The translations under genes and the position numbers were made by a program. A model generated the notes under the pieces. It was not told the DNA's origin, did not search any database, and saw only the letters and a program-made list of their open reading frames with translations. This document shows, one piece after another, positions 25,767-34,352 of a stretch of 64,000 nucleotides of DNA. Origin of the DNA: JADMIH01 sp035274425 (GTDB lineage: Bacteria; Chloroflexota; Chloroflexia; QHBQ01; JADMIH01); NCBI GenBank assembly GCA_035274425.1, contig DATEOC010000013.1, forward strand, positions 86,764 to 150,763, in the 5' to 3' direction. Within the stretch, counting starts at the first letter, position 1; each line of letters starts with the position of its first letter.

Positions 25767-27266
25767 TTAGCGAAGCAGGCACCTGCCCTGGGCCGCTGCC
25801 CGCAACTCAGCCTGGAAGTCGGGGTGGGCTATCTTTATCAACTCTTCGGCCCTTTGCCGCACGCTCTTGCCGTAGAGGTGGGCCACCCCATACTCGGTAA
25901 CCACGTAATGCACGTCGTTACGCGTGGTGGTCACTCCGGCCCCCGGGCCGAGCATCGGCACGATCCTGGATACACTGCCGTGCAGCGCCGTAGAAGGCAA
26001 GGCAATAATCGGTTTGCCCCCTTTGGAATGGGCCGCACCTCGGATGAAGTCCGCCTGACCCCCCACGCCGCTGTAGAACTTGCAACCTATCGAGTCGGCG
26101 CATACCTGTCCCGTCAGGTCCACCTGGAGCGCCGAGTTGATGGCTACCATGTTGTCGTTGCGGCTGATAGTGAATGGATCGTTGGTGAAGTCTACGGGGC
26201 GCATCTCGATGATGGGGTTGTCGTGCACGAACCTGTAGAGGCGCTCGGTCCCAAGCATAAATGCGGCAACGATCTTGCCTGGGAGGAAGTTCTTGCGCTT
26301 GCCGGTGATCACCCCTCCCTGTACCAGGTCTATGATGCCGTCCGAGAACATTTCGCTATGTATTCCGAGGTCGCGTTTGCTACCCAGGAAGCTGAGTACC
26401 GCATCGGGGATTGCTCCAATGCCCATCTGTAACGTGTCGCCATCTTCAATCAAATCCGCTATATGTCTTCCTATCTGCTGCTGCAAGGGGTTGGGACTGC
26501 TCTGTGGTGCGCAGGGGAGGGCGTAGTCTACAGGTACGCAACATGTGATCCGGCTCAGGTGGATGAAAGACTGCCCCCACACGCGAGGCATATTCGGGTT
26601 GATCTCCGCGATGACTATGCAGGCGTTATCGGCTGCCGGCTTGGTTACGCCCACCTCGACGCCGTAGCTACAATAGCCATGCTCGTCGGGCGGCGAGACC
26701 GAGATGAGGGCTACATCGATAGGGAGGTGGCCTTCGCTGAAGAGCCTCGGTATCTCATGCAGGAATACGGGCGTAAAATCGGCGCGCCCATCCTGTATCG
26801 CTGCCCGCACGTTCGTACCGATGAAAAGGGAGTTGACGCGAAACGACTCTTCCATGCCAGGAGTTGAATAGGCAGCGTGCCCTGACGTGAGCACCTGCAC
26901 GATCTCTACGTCGCGTAACTCGTCCTTTCGCCACACAAGCTCCTCTGCCAGCACGAGTGGCTCCCCACACCCACCGCCCACGTACACGCACATACCAGAC
27001 TTCACCAGCTTGAGCGCTTCGCCTGCCGTGGTGAGCTTACTGTAGTATTGTTCCGGCCAGCCTGCGATGCAATCAGACGGAGACTGGACGCGAGCGGCAA
27101 AGGAGGGACTTGCGTGAGATGCCTGCACCTGTTGAGGGTCGAGTGACTTAGCAAGGCCAGACCTGCTGAGCTGATAGCTCTTCAACTGCGCTATAGGCTC
27201 CCCGGTGGCAGCAAGATTTACTTTTGTCCCTTTCGTGTCTCTGGTGTCATTCGAAGTGCCTATCAT
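25767..27266 (-). CDS. acetyl-CoA hydrolase / CoA-transferase family protein
   Basis: 499 residues. Matches family I CoA-transferases of the acetyl-CoA hydrolase / 4-hydroxybutyrate CoA-transferase group, which move CoA between acyl groups through a glutamyl thioester. Seen: N-terminal half with VYVGGGCGEP and HEIPRLF; C-terminal half with LQMGIGAIPDAV, IHSEMFSDG (E305, predicted catalytic Glu) and GQADFIRGA. The first ~65 residues are an extra low-conservation tail before WPEQYYSKLTTAGEAL, where the family normally begins; the strong AAGGAG before ATG 27266 supports translation of this tail. Likely role: acetate/succinate or acetate/butyrate CoA exchange during low-energy metabolism. Confidence 0.85.
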   Translation of the reverse strand: MIGTSNDTRDTKGTKVNLAATGEPIAQLKSYQLSRSGLAKSLDPQQVQASHASPSFAARVQSPSDCIAGWPEQYYSKLTTAGEALKLVKSGMCVYVGGGCGEPLVLAEELVWRKDELRDVEIVQVLTSGHAAYSTPGMEESFRVNSLFIGTNVRAAIQDGRADFTPVFLHEIPRLFSEGHLPIDVALISVSPPDEHGYCSYGVEVGVTKPAADNACIVIAEINPNMPRVWGQSFIHLSRITCCVPVDYALPCAPQSSPNPLQQQIGRHIADLIEDGDTLQMGIGAIPDAVLSFLGSKRDLGIHSEMFSDGIIDLVQGGVITGKRKNFLPGKIVAAFMLGTERLYRFVHDNPIIEMRPVDFTNDPFTISRNDNMVAINSALQVDLTGQVCADSIGCKFYSGVGGQADFIRGAAHSKGGKPIIALPSTALHGSVSRIVPMLGPGAGVTTTRNDVHYVVTEYGVAHLYGKSVRQRAEELIKIAHPDFQAELRAAAQGRCLLR

Positions 27267-27301
27267 CTCAAGCTCCTTTTATTAGTTCAGGTCCTTATTC
27301 T

Positions 27302-27404
27302 CTATCGCCTATCGCCTATCGCCTATCGCCTATCGCCTATCGCCTATCGCCTATCGCCTATCGCCTATCGCCTATCGCCTATCGTCTATCGTCTATCGTC
27401 TATC
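27302..27404. repeat. heptamer tandem repeat CTATCGC, about 15 copies
   Basis: The longest array in the window: about eleven or twelve CTATCGC units followed by three CTATCGT units, strict period 7. It fills the gap between the CBS gene stop (27408) and the CoA-transferase start (27266). The change of one base in the last three units suggests expansion after a point mutation. Confidence 0.95.
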
Positions 27405-27407
27405 GTC

Positions 27408-27899
27408 CTACCTCGCTATCTCCTGCGCCATTAGTGATGCCACCAGTCCGGGATCTACGTGCTGCACAGTGAAATAGCTCCACTGGTCAATGAGCATCCT
27501 GAAAATGTCCGACTCCGTGATAATGCCCGCGATGCGGCCCTCTTCGTTCACAACCGGCAGGCCGCTGACCTTACGATCCAGCATGATGCGGGCAGCCTTC
27601 TGTATAGGAGTGTTGGCTGTGACAGTGAACGGGTTGTGCGACATTACCTGGCCGACGGTCAACCTGGCGAGCAGGTAGTTCAGCTCGTAAATGCTCAGGC
27701 TGGTGGCAGGCGATGGCCGGGCCTCTCTCAGGTCGCCCAGGGTCACGATGCCTACCAATCGCTCATCTTCTACAACCGGCAGGCGGCGTATCCCCTTGCG
27801 CATCATTGTGTTGTAAGCGTCGGCCACTGTGGTATCCGTGCCGACCACCTCGACGGGGGACGACATCCACTCCCGCACCAGTATCTGCTGCTTGCTCAT
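27408..27899 (-). CDS. CBS-pair protein
   Basis: 163 residues, two CBS motifs (about 8-65 and 80-140) and nothing else. Each contains the usual end signature: RLPVVEDERLVGIVTLGDL and GLPVVNEEGRIAGIITESDI. Such stand-alone pairs bind adenosine nucleotides and act as energy sensors; mycobacterial Hrp1 in the DosR regulon is an example. First gene of the minus-strand cassette, divergent from the response regulator at 28171. A strong GGAGGA precedes the ATG. An imperfect palindrome lies 30-47 bp upstream. Confidence 0.9.
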   Translation of the reverse strand: MSKQQILVREWMSSPVEVVGTDTTVADAYNTMMRKGIRRLPVVEDERLVGIVTLGDLREARPSPATSLSIYELNYLLARLTVGQVMSHNPFTVTANTPIQKAARIMLDRKVSGLPVVNEEGRIAGIITESDIFRMLIDQWSYFTVQHVDPGLVASLMAQEIAR

Positions 27900-27928
27900 C
27901 GATTTATCCTCCTCAGCCTTCTCTTTCC

Positions 27929-27946
27929 GACCGGACAGTCCAGGTC
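27929..27946. promoter_or_regulatory. imperfect palindrome GACCGGAC-A-GTCCAGGTC
   Basis: Left half GACCGGAC and right half GTCCAGGTC are complementary except for one inserted base. It lies in the divergent region between the CBS gene and the OmpR regulator, 30 bp before the CBS start; a candidate operator for that regulator. Confidence 0.35.
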
Positions 27947-28090
27947 ATAATCATGATAGTGCACGCAGGTTGCACCGCGGGTATATCTGGGAAAAAGAAT
28001 AGTGAATATCAGGCGTCCGGAGGGCGTAGTTGTAGGGGCAATACGAAGCCGTAGCCTCTATTCTTGTAGTGCGCACCCTGCTTCTCCGTC

Positions 28091-28099
28091 TGCTATAAT
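28091..28099 (+). promoter_or_regulatory. extended -10 promoter (TGCTATAAT)
   Basis: Perfect TATAAT with a TG one base upstream, 72 bp before the regulator ATG. No -35 at proper spacing, as allowed for extended -10 promoters. Confidence 0.5.
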
Positions 28100-28170
28100 A
28101 GGCAAAGTGAGATAGACGTAACCAAGCAGCGTATAGTTGCATAACCAAGCAATAGGTCAGGTACGCCAAC

Positions 28171-28890
28171 ATGAAGTTTCTCATAGTGGACGACGACAAG
28201 AGCATTGTAGAGGCCGTTACTATCGGCCTCCAATTCCAGTGGCAAGATGCCGAGGTGCATACCGCCTCGGACGGCGAAGAGGGTTGGAGAAAGTTCCTTG
28301 ACATCTCTCCTGACGTTACGCTCCTTGACGTGAATATGCCCCACATGAGTGGCTTCGAGGTCTTGCAACACATACGCGAGGTGGCGGACGCCCCTGTCTT
28401 GATGCTGACCGCTCGCGGTGACGAAATGAGCAAGGTCAAGGGGCTGGAGTTGGGTGCGGACGACTACCTTGTGAAGCCATTCAGCCACCTGGAGCTATTC
28501 GCCCGCATAAAAGCTGTGCTGCGACGGGCCGATCTCTCCGCGCCCATCAGCGCGATGCCCTCGTTCGTATCAGGCGATGTCGCGGTAAACTTCGATAGCC
28601 GAGAAGTAACAGTGCGCGGCGAGCCGGTGAAGCTCACCCCTACCGAGTACAAGCTCCTCTACCAACTAGTGCGCAACGCTGGCCGGGTGCTCCCATTCGA
28701 CATGCTCCTCTCAAAAGTGTGGGGGGACGAGTACCGGGGCGACATGGACTACCTCAAGACGTATATCAGCAGGCTGCGCAAGAAGCTAGGGGACGACTCC
28801 GAGCATCCCCACTACATTCTCACTGAACGCTCCGTCGGCTACAGGTTCGCACGCCTCACCCCCGCTGAAGAGGTAAAGGAAAAAGGATAA
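28171..28890 (+). CDS. OmpR/PhoB-family response regulator
   Basis: 239 residues. Receiver 1-120 with acidic residues D7-D9, phospho-acceptor D53 (TLLDVNMP), TAR and LVKPF; winged helix-turn-helix about 140-230 with LTPTEYKLLYQLVRNAGRVL and RKKLGDDSEHPHYILTERSVGYRF. It is followed 51 bp later by its likely kinase at 28942, and faces the stress cassette across a 271-bp divergent region. Inference: phosphorylated by the GAF kinase, it controls the cassette and perhaps itself. Confidence 0.93.
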   Translation: MKFLIVDDDKSIVEAVTIGLQFQWQDAEVHTASDGEEGWRKFLDISPDVTLLDVNMPHMSGFEVLQHIREVADAPVLMLTARGDEMSKVKGLELGADDYLVKPFSHLELFARIKAVLRRADLSAPISAMPSFVSGDVAVNFDSREVTVRGEPVKLTPTEYKLLYQLVRNAGRVLPFDMLLSKVWGDEYRGDMDYLKTYISRLRKKLGDDSEHPHYILTERSVGYRFARLTPAEEVKEKG

Positions 28891-28941
28891 GTCGGCTCCT
28901 AATTTATCCTTTATCCCTTTTCCTTCTTCAAAGGAGAGCTA

Positions 28942-30831
28942 TTGAGCTCCGCTAGAGCTATTTCCGATCCGAAGCAACCGGAGGCACAGGCGCCTCGGGC
29001 TGAAGCGCGCGTGGAGCAACTGCTGGCGCTGAACAAGGGAGCAGTAGCCATCACAAGCGAGCTTGATCTTGACAGCTTGCTCCAACGTATCGTTGATGTA
29101 GCGCGTGAAATGGTCGGCTGCAACTATGCGGCACTAGGCGTGCTTGGCGATGATGGCTATATTAAGCGCTTCCCCACCTCCGGCATCTCAGAGACCGAGC
29201 GAGAGAAGATCGGCGCGCCGCCTCGGGGCCACGGCCTGCTCGGCGTGATGCTGAGAGCAGGGCGCAGCCTGCGCATCCCCGACATGAGCAAAGACCCGCG
29301 CCGCTCCGGCTTTCCACCTAACCACCCACCGATGACCAGCCTGCTGGGCGTGCCGATATTCGTGCGCGGCAAGCTGATGGGCGACCTCTATCTCACCGAC
29401 AAAATAGACGGCCCCGAATTCAACGAGGAAGACGAGTGGCTGGTACAGCTCCTCGCAACCCACGCAGCGACCGCGCTCACTAATGCCGAGCTACACGCGG
29501 AGAACGTGCAGGCGCTCGACCTTGCACGTCGGGAGAGAGCCAGGTCGAGTGCCCTCTTCAAGGTTAGCCAGGCGATAAACCGCTCAGTGCGTCTGGATGA
29601 AGTGATACAGTTGATAGTGCAATCGGCGGTAGACTTGCTGGATGCGGCGGGTGCGGCTGTTTACCTTCTGGAGCGGATCTCTTCAGGCGATGATGAGCAG
29701 GCCAGGGCAGAACAGGGCGAGGCAAGGCACTTCGTCGCCCGTTACGCTCTCGGACTGGAGCAGTCATTCACTTCCGAGCCTGCGCAGCTTCCCGTTGATA
29801 GAAGCGTGGCGGGCCGTGCTGTGCAGTCGGGGAAGACCCAGGTCGTGGGTGACACCAACCAGGAGGCAGAGGATATCGTCTTTCCGCAGCTTGTAGGAAA
29901 GCCGGTCCGTTCGTTGGTTGCAGTTCCTCTTATGGTTGGCGGCGAGATGTTGGGGGTGCTTTCCACTTATGCTGATAGGCCCGACGGGTTCGACCAGGGC
30001 GCTGTGCAGTTGGTGGAAGCGTTCGGGGCGGTGGCGAGCACCGCCATTTACAACGCCAGCCTCTATGAAGAGGCGCAGAGGGGCCGTGAGGCTGCGGAGC
30101 GCGAGCAGCAGCGTCTACGCGAACTTGAGCAGATGAAGGACGAATTCCTGTCTACAGCCGCTCATGAACTGCGCACGCCCCTCACCACAATAGTTATGTC
30201 CGCAGGCCTGGCACGTGAGCAGCTAGAGTTGCTGGCTGTTCAAGAGCAGATCGACTCGCGCATCGCTGACCTGGTCGGCCTGATCGTTGAGGGGAGCAAG
30301 CGAATGCACTCCCTCGTGAACGACCTCCTCGACCTGACGCGGCTTGAACAGGGAAAAGCCACATTCACAGTGGAGGACCTCGACTTGCGAGAAGTGGTCA
30401 CCGCCAGCGTGGAATCGGTCGCGCCCCTATTTGAGAGCAAGCATCAGAAGCTGGATGTGCGCCTGCCGGAGACGTACTGCGGCGTTCGTGGGGACAGGCA
30501 GCGACTTGAGCAAGTGGTGATCAACCTCCTCTCCAACGCCAACAAATATTCTCCACCTAACACCCAGGTGGAGATAAAAGCTATACGGTCGGGTGATGAG
30601 TGCCAGATAGCGGTGCGCGACAACGGTCCAGGAGTGCCTGAGGAGGAGCGCGAGCGGATATTTGATCGCTTCTACCGCAGCAGCCTGCACCGCACCGACC
30701 GCACGCCTTCAACGGGGTTGGGCCTCCCTATCGCCCGCAAGGTAGCTGAGATGCACAAGGGGCGGGTGCGGGTCGACGCTGCACCAGGTGGTGGAAGCAT
30801 ATTCACTCTCACCCTTCCTGCTGCCTCATAA
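28942..30831 (+). CDS. GAF-GAF-HisKA sensor histidine kinase, DosS/DevS-like first GAF
   Basis: 629 residues, no membrane segment. GAF 1 about 35-180, GAF 2 about 195-375, HisKA with EFLSTAAHELRTPLTT (His near 408), HATPase_c to the end (NLLSNANKYSPP, RDNGPGVP, STGLGLPIARK). GAF 1 closely matches the haem GAF of mycobacterial DosS/DevS as I recall it: NYAALGVL, RGHGLLGVM, SGFPPNHPPM, LGVPIFVRGKLMGDLYLTDK. H128 in PPNHPPM falls where DosS has the proximal haem ligand His149, so haem-based O2/NO/CO or redox sensing is predicted. Unlike DosS the transmitter is classical HisKA, matching its OmpR-type partner at 28171. TTG start with AAGGAG upstream. Confidence 0.85.
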   Translation: MSSARAISDPKQPEAQAPRAEARVEQLLALNKGAVAITSELDLDSLLQRIVDVAREMVGCNYAALGVLGDDGYIKRFPTSGISETEREKIGAPPRGHGLLGVMLRAGRSLRIPDMSKDPRRSGFPPNHPPMTSLLGVPIFVRGKLMGDLYLTDKIDGPEFNEEDEWLVQLLATHAATALTNAELHAENVQALDLARRERARSSALFKVSQAINRSVRLDEVIQLIVQSAVDLLDAAGAAVYLLERISSGDDEQARAEQGEARHFVARYALGLEQSFTSEPAQLPVDRSVAGRAVQSGKTQVVGDTNQEAEDIVFPQLVGKPVRSLVAVPLMVGGEMLGVLSTYADRPDGFDQGAVQLVEAFGAVASTAIYNASLYEEAQRGREAAEREQQRLRELEQMKDEFLSTAAHELRTPLTTIVMSAGLAREQLELLAVQEQIDSRIADLVGLIVEGSKRMHSLVNDLLDLTRLEQGKATFTVEDLDLREVVTASVESVAPLFESKHQKLDVRLPETYCGVRGDRQRLEQVVINLLSNANKYSPPNTQVEIKAIRSGDECQIAVRDNGPGVPEEERERIFDRFYRSSLHRTDRTPSTGLGLPIARKVAEMHKGRVRVDAAPGGGSIFTLTLPAAS

Positions 30832-30849
30832 TTCTCAGGAATAATTAGG

Positions 30850-30890
30850 AAGCATAAAACTAGGCGGCACACCCGCCTAGTTTTATGCTT
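30850..30890. terminator. 18-bp perfect hairpin between convergent genes
   Basis: Arms 30850-30867 and 30873-30890, loop CACAC. Starts AAGCAT, ends ATGCTT, with GGCGG/CCGCC at the tip, like the hairpins at 20727 and 22382. It serves the ends of the plus-strand kinase and the minus-strand PEGA remnant. Confidence 0.78.
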
Positions 30891-30920
30891 ATTGAGTAAG
30901 TCTGCTTTCGCCCGACCCAT

Positions 30921-31489
30921 CTACCGACCTTCCTGGACCATGAGGACTTCCAGGAAAGTATCCGCGCTGCTGGCAACTACAACCTTATCTTTGTACGCGG
31001 TATACCCCTTAGTGGCTACCTCTACAACGTAGATGCCGTCAGTCAGGCTCGCCATGAAGGAGCCATCTTTCCCTGTGAGGCCCTCCTTGATCAACTGCCC
31101 GCCCGCATTGTAGATGGAGACGTTCGCCGCATAGATAGGGCCTTTCCCTATAGCATCTAGCACTTGCATCATAAGCACACCCTCTGGCTCCGCTACTGCC
31201 TCAAGCATCGCCTTGATGTCAACATCCCCCGCGACCTGGAACTTCTGCTCATGAGCCTTGTAGCCCTTGGCGGTTATAAGCAGTTCATAGTAGCCTGCCT
31301 TCAGTTCGTCACGCTTGCGCCCGCTATAGGTGTCCCTTTTATAGGGTCTCCCACGAAGAGACTTACCACTCCCATGCGTACATTAGACTGCATAGATGCC
31401 TGCACATCGGTGGTCTGGCGGTATACGATCTTAAAGGTCTCCTTGTACAACTCATAATCCGCCCGATATACCTCTAGCTTGTAGATTCC
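30921..31489 (-). pseudogene. PEGA/carboxypeptidase-regulatory-like secreted protein, broken
   Basis: Three beta-sandwich repeat units can be traced but not in one frame. From 31489 down one frame reads GIYKLEVYRADYELYKETFK ... GTPIAGASVTN then a stop; the following unit (ELKAGYYELLITAKGYKAHE, then MMQVLDAIGKGPIYAANV) continues in another frame to the stop at 30921. A deletion plus frameshift lies near 31306-31312. There is no signal peptide: upstream of GIYKLEV the frame is closed by a stop at 31490-31492, beside a perfect 14-bp palindrome AACGTTCGAACGTT (31495-31508). A frame of 95 residues (30921-31208) could still be translated. The intact relative is at 33164. Confidence 0.7.
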
Positions 31490-31672
31490 CTATGAACGTT
31501 CGAACGTTTGTTACGTCTCTTACTATGGCAGGCTCCTGCCTGCAAACTAGCTTGGATATTTGATAGGGCGAGCATAGTACCGCAACTTACGCCATATTGC
31601 CTCTTATCTCCATATTACAGACTGAAGGTGAAAAAGAGAGTAAACGCTGGGTGCATATTCGTTGCAAAAAGA

Positions 31673-31700
31673 GGTGGGCCAGGAGATATCCTGGCCCACT
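31673..31700 (-). terminator. intrinsic terminator
   Basis: 11-bp stem GTGGGCCAGGA / TCCTGGCCCAC, loop GATA; on the minus strand it is followed by CTCTTTTTG. It lies 45 bp after the stop of the membrane protein at 31745. Confidence 0.8.
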
Positions 31701-31744
31701 CCCGCCCGTATTATTCAATTGTGTGGCGGCCAACTCTTCTTACT

Positions 31745-32326
31745 CTACGCCCTGGTGGGAGCGGTAGTGAAGGAAGGGGAAGTTGCCTTCACCTCTATTG
31801 GCTTCTTGGCGAAGAAAAGCTCGAACACCAGCGCCCCCAGCACTATCAGCGCCACAGCCCCCAGGCCGAACCCAGCGTATAGGGCTACCGTACCGAAGAT
31901 TGAGAATGCCCATGCCTGGTTCAACATCGAGCGAAGGGTCTCGCCACGGAATGCTGTCTGTACAAGCCCGTCCTTCTTCGCCTTCAGAGCCGGGTCCTTC
32001 TCGAGGCGAGCCTCGGTGGAAAGCTCCGAGTAAACCTTGCCATCTGCTAGCTCCCGAAGATGCAGGCCGAGGTAATTCTCCGCAAAGATGTGAGCCTGCT
32101 CCCCGTTCAGTACCTGCTGGCCGAGATACGGCTGTAATGCGCTCTTCTCTGGCTCCGGCACAGTTGAAACGTCCTTGGGGAAGAATATCTTCTGAGGCGC
32201 TAACTGTCCGCTGATCTGCTCGTTCGTGAAGTTGCTACCCCAGAACGACATTGCCGCTCCTGCTACCAATACCACTACCATTACTACTTGCAATGCGATG
32301 ATTCGCCAACGAAGTTCCCGTGTCAT
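31745..32326 (-). CDS. hypothetical membrane protein, two TM segments
   Basis: 193 residues. TM 1 about 9-29 (IIALQVVMVVVLVAGAAMSF) and TM 2 about 143-168 (FGTVALYAGFGLGAVALIVLGAL). Between them is a polar, probably extracytoplasmic region with PQKIFFPKD, GEQAHIFAENYLGLHLRELADGK and ELSTEARLEKDP. This layout recurs in conserved proteins of unknown function in Actinobacteria and Chloroflexi (from memory, not verified). A strong GGAGGA precedes the ATG and an intrinsic terminator follows, so it is a single-gene unit. Function not assignable. Confidence 0.75.
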   Translation of the reverse strand: MTRELRWRIIALQVVMVVVLVAGAAMSFWGSNFTNEQISGQLAPQKIFFPKDVSTVPEPEKSALQPYLGQQVLNGEQAHIFAENYLGLHLRELADGKVYSELSTEARLEKDPALKAKKDGLVQTAFRGETLRSMLNQAWAFSIFGTVALYAGFGLGAVALIVLGALVFELFFAKKPIEVKATSPSFTTAPTRA

Positions 32327-32657
32327 GATTTTATCCTCCTACGAAAAATGTTTAGAGTTTGATAGGTTGGCCGCCGCCAGTGTGAGAAAATCCTTCTCTT
32401 CGCCCTTCTCAGGAATCGTGTGGAATTCGGTTCGCGCTTTTCCTGAGCCTGGTCACTATTGAATTTGCTGTTTGGCTTTGGTCGATGCCTTAACTATAGG
32501 CGGAGAAGATATAAGAGGCGGTATAAACAGGTTGCAGAATAGTGAAAAAGGGTCAAAGGTGGGTGACAAAACATCACAAGCTACCGGCCAGTAACGCAAA
32601 TTGATGCCCGTCAAGAAGGCGAATACAAAGGAATTGATAACAAACTCTCTATGGTGA
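32327..32657. other. intergenic, 331 bp, nothing recognised
   Basis: Upstream region of the membrane protein at 31745 and left flank of the integrase remnant. No coding frame, hairpin or repeat of note was seen. Confidence 0.4.
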
Positions 32658-33032
32658 GGAGTTTGCAACCTAGAGCGCGGTTTTTGGGTGCTCTACAGCT
32701 CCCTAATGGCACTGGGAATGCACATGGAGCGTATGCGGGAGAAGGGTGCTGTACATCTGTTCGAGTCGTCATGGAAGAAACGGTACAGCGACCGTGGGGC
32801 GCGCCTAATGCTGGAACGCTATGCAGAGGCAGCAGGCTTGGAACGCAACATCTCATCTCACCAGCTGCGACACTTCCTGCTAACGGGGCTGAAGAAGCAG
32901 GGCATCGACGACGCGCTGAGCCAGTCATACTCTGGGCATGCGAGCCGACAATCCCTGGAAATCTACTCTCGGCTAGCTATCAGTGAGGCACAACGAGAGT
33001 ATGATCAGGTGATTGGTCGGTTCCCAGTCTGA
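32658..33032 (+). pseudogene. tyrosine recombinase C-terminal remnant
   Basis: The open frame from 32658 encodes the C-terminal catalytic half of an integrase: SSHQLRHFLLTGLKKQGID (H-x-x-R), YSGHASRQSLEIYSRL (GH and the Tyr nucleophile) and IGRFPV at the end. The N-terminal core-binding domain, and the box-I Arg (TGLR-type motif), are absent; upstream is a stop (32655-32657) and no ribosome-binding site. The sequence is of a different integrase family from the remnant at 1-432. A GTG at 32688 could start a 114-residue peptide, but it could not catalyse recombination. Confidence 0.75.
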
Positions 33033-33163
33033 CTCATCCTGGGGTTTTCACGCAGACTTGAGTCCCCCCTTATCAAGATACTTTGCCCCTGGTGACAGCT
33101 TCGCTCATTTTACCCCTGTAAGGCGCTAATCGTTAGATTATTTACCTACGGACATACGAGAGT

Positions 33164-34075
33164 TCACCGGGTGAGGAATGCCTCGATTGCGGCTGTCTCT
33201 CCAGAAATAACCTCGACGGCCTCGGTGTACTCATTGTAGCCTTGTGCAGACGCGGTTATCGTATAGCGGCCGGGCGCAAGAGTTGCTACGAAGTTTTGGT
33301 CCCTATCTACGATTCCATCGGCGACTAAGTTGTTATTCTCGTCCCGAATTCTAACTTCAGCAGGGCCATACTCCAAATTTGTCGGAGGGACAATAACTGT
33401 TACCACTATCGTGCCATCAAGCACAAGCGGGGTGAGAGCTGCCTTGACCGTGACTGTGTCCGAAGAAGCAACCTCTATGTCCTCGTTGTAGTCATTGTAG
33501 CCCTGTGCATATAAGGTTACGCGATACGTGCCGGGGGCGAGGTCTACCGTGAAGTCGCTCTGGCTATCCGCAGTTCCCTTGGAGATGGCGGTGCCATCCA
33601 TGTCCGAAATGACTACATCAGCGCTAGTTGCGTCCCCAGCGGTTGGGGGGAAGATAGCGCGCACCACTACCTGGCCATAAGCCATCATCGGAACGGGTGC
33701 TGTCGCGCTGAGGGGTGCTTTTACCGTAACACTCTGCCCACCGTCAAGCTTGACGATCTCATTGTAGTCGGCGTAGCCATCTGCGAATACGCTTACCGTA
33801 TAGCCGCCTGGGGCAAGGGTTGCGACGAAGCTCTCTTCGTTGCTTGCAGTTCCCTTAGCGACGGGGTAGCCATTGCTGTCATAGACCATGATTGCAGCGG
33901 TAGCTTGCGTCTCTGTCGAGGGGAATATGGGGTAGACCACTACCCTGCTATCGGCCGGCTTAATCCTGCCTGCCGAGGCGGAGGGGGTGTTCGCCACCAA
34001 CCCGGCCAGTGCCAGCATGATGCCCATGAGTCCTAGTGTCCTGATTACTTTGCTAATTCTTAGTGTAGGGTTCAT
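33164..34075 (-). CDS. secreted protein with three carboxypeptidase-regulatory/PEGA-like repeats
   Basis: 303 residues. Signal peptide 1-36 (hydrophobic LGLMGIMLALAGLVA, then SASA). The mature part is three repeats of about 85 residues, each with the pattern VVVxxIFPPT, a D-x-x-G-x-x-x-x-KGTA strand, xFxxxLAPGxYxVTxxAxGYxxYNE and a final VTVKAxL strand. Such beta-sandwich domains are used as modular surface stalks or for protein contacts. There is no anchor (no lipobox, LPxTG, SLH or TM). Very good ribosome-binding site AGAAGGAGATAAAG. A broken relative lies at 30921-31489. Confidence 0.82.
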   Translation of the reverse strand: MNPTLRISKVIRTLGLMGIMLALAGLVANTPSASAGRIKPADSRVVVYPIFPSTETQATAAIMVYDSNGYPVAKGTASNEESFVATLAPGGYTVSVFADGYADYNEIVKLDGGQSVTVKAPLSATAPVPMMAYGQVVVRAIFPPTAGDATSADVVISDMDGTAISKGTADSQSDFTVDLAPGTYRVTLYAQGYNDYNEDIEVASSDTVTVKAALTPLVLDGTIVVTVIVPPTNLEYGPAEVRIRDENNNLVADGIVDRDQNFVATLAPGRYTITASAQGYNEYTEAVEVISGETAAIEAFLTR

Positions 34076-34352
34076 TTTTCTTTATCTCCTTCTATTTGTT
34101 TATCGGTTTAGTGGTTTGAATATCTGTAGAATTCCTGTGCAAACCTGCAAAATGAGTATAGCCCTACCTATTGCGGCAAACCATAGACCATCGTCATAAC
34201 CTCACGGGGACCTAAGTCCCGGTTTATTACAGGACGACCAAGGGGTATATAAGTCAGCTACGACAACGATAATTACTACAAATAAATTTAGACGAAAGTA
34301 CTACAGACTTTCGGCCAAAAGTATGTCAAAATAGTACACAAAGAGGGCACTT

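Noticed and set aside
27302..27404. CRISPR-like repeat array
   Set aside because: The 7-bp units are directly adjacent with no spacers, and no cas gene is in the window.
27929..27946. True DosR box
   Set aside because: GGAC-A-GTCC only loosely resembles the mycobacterial 20-bp box, spacing differs, and the regulator here is OmpR-type.
31745..32326. LigA-type dioxygenase subunit (a name sometimes attached to similar proteins)
   Set aside because: Two TM segments and no metal-binding or dioxygenase motif; such names usually come from chance low-complexity matches.
32651..32986. 111-residue frame overlapping the integrase remnant
   Set aside because: Lies in another frame, starts at an unsupported ATG and has no integrase motifs; the real homology is in the frame 32658-33032.
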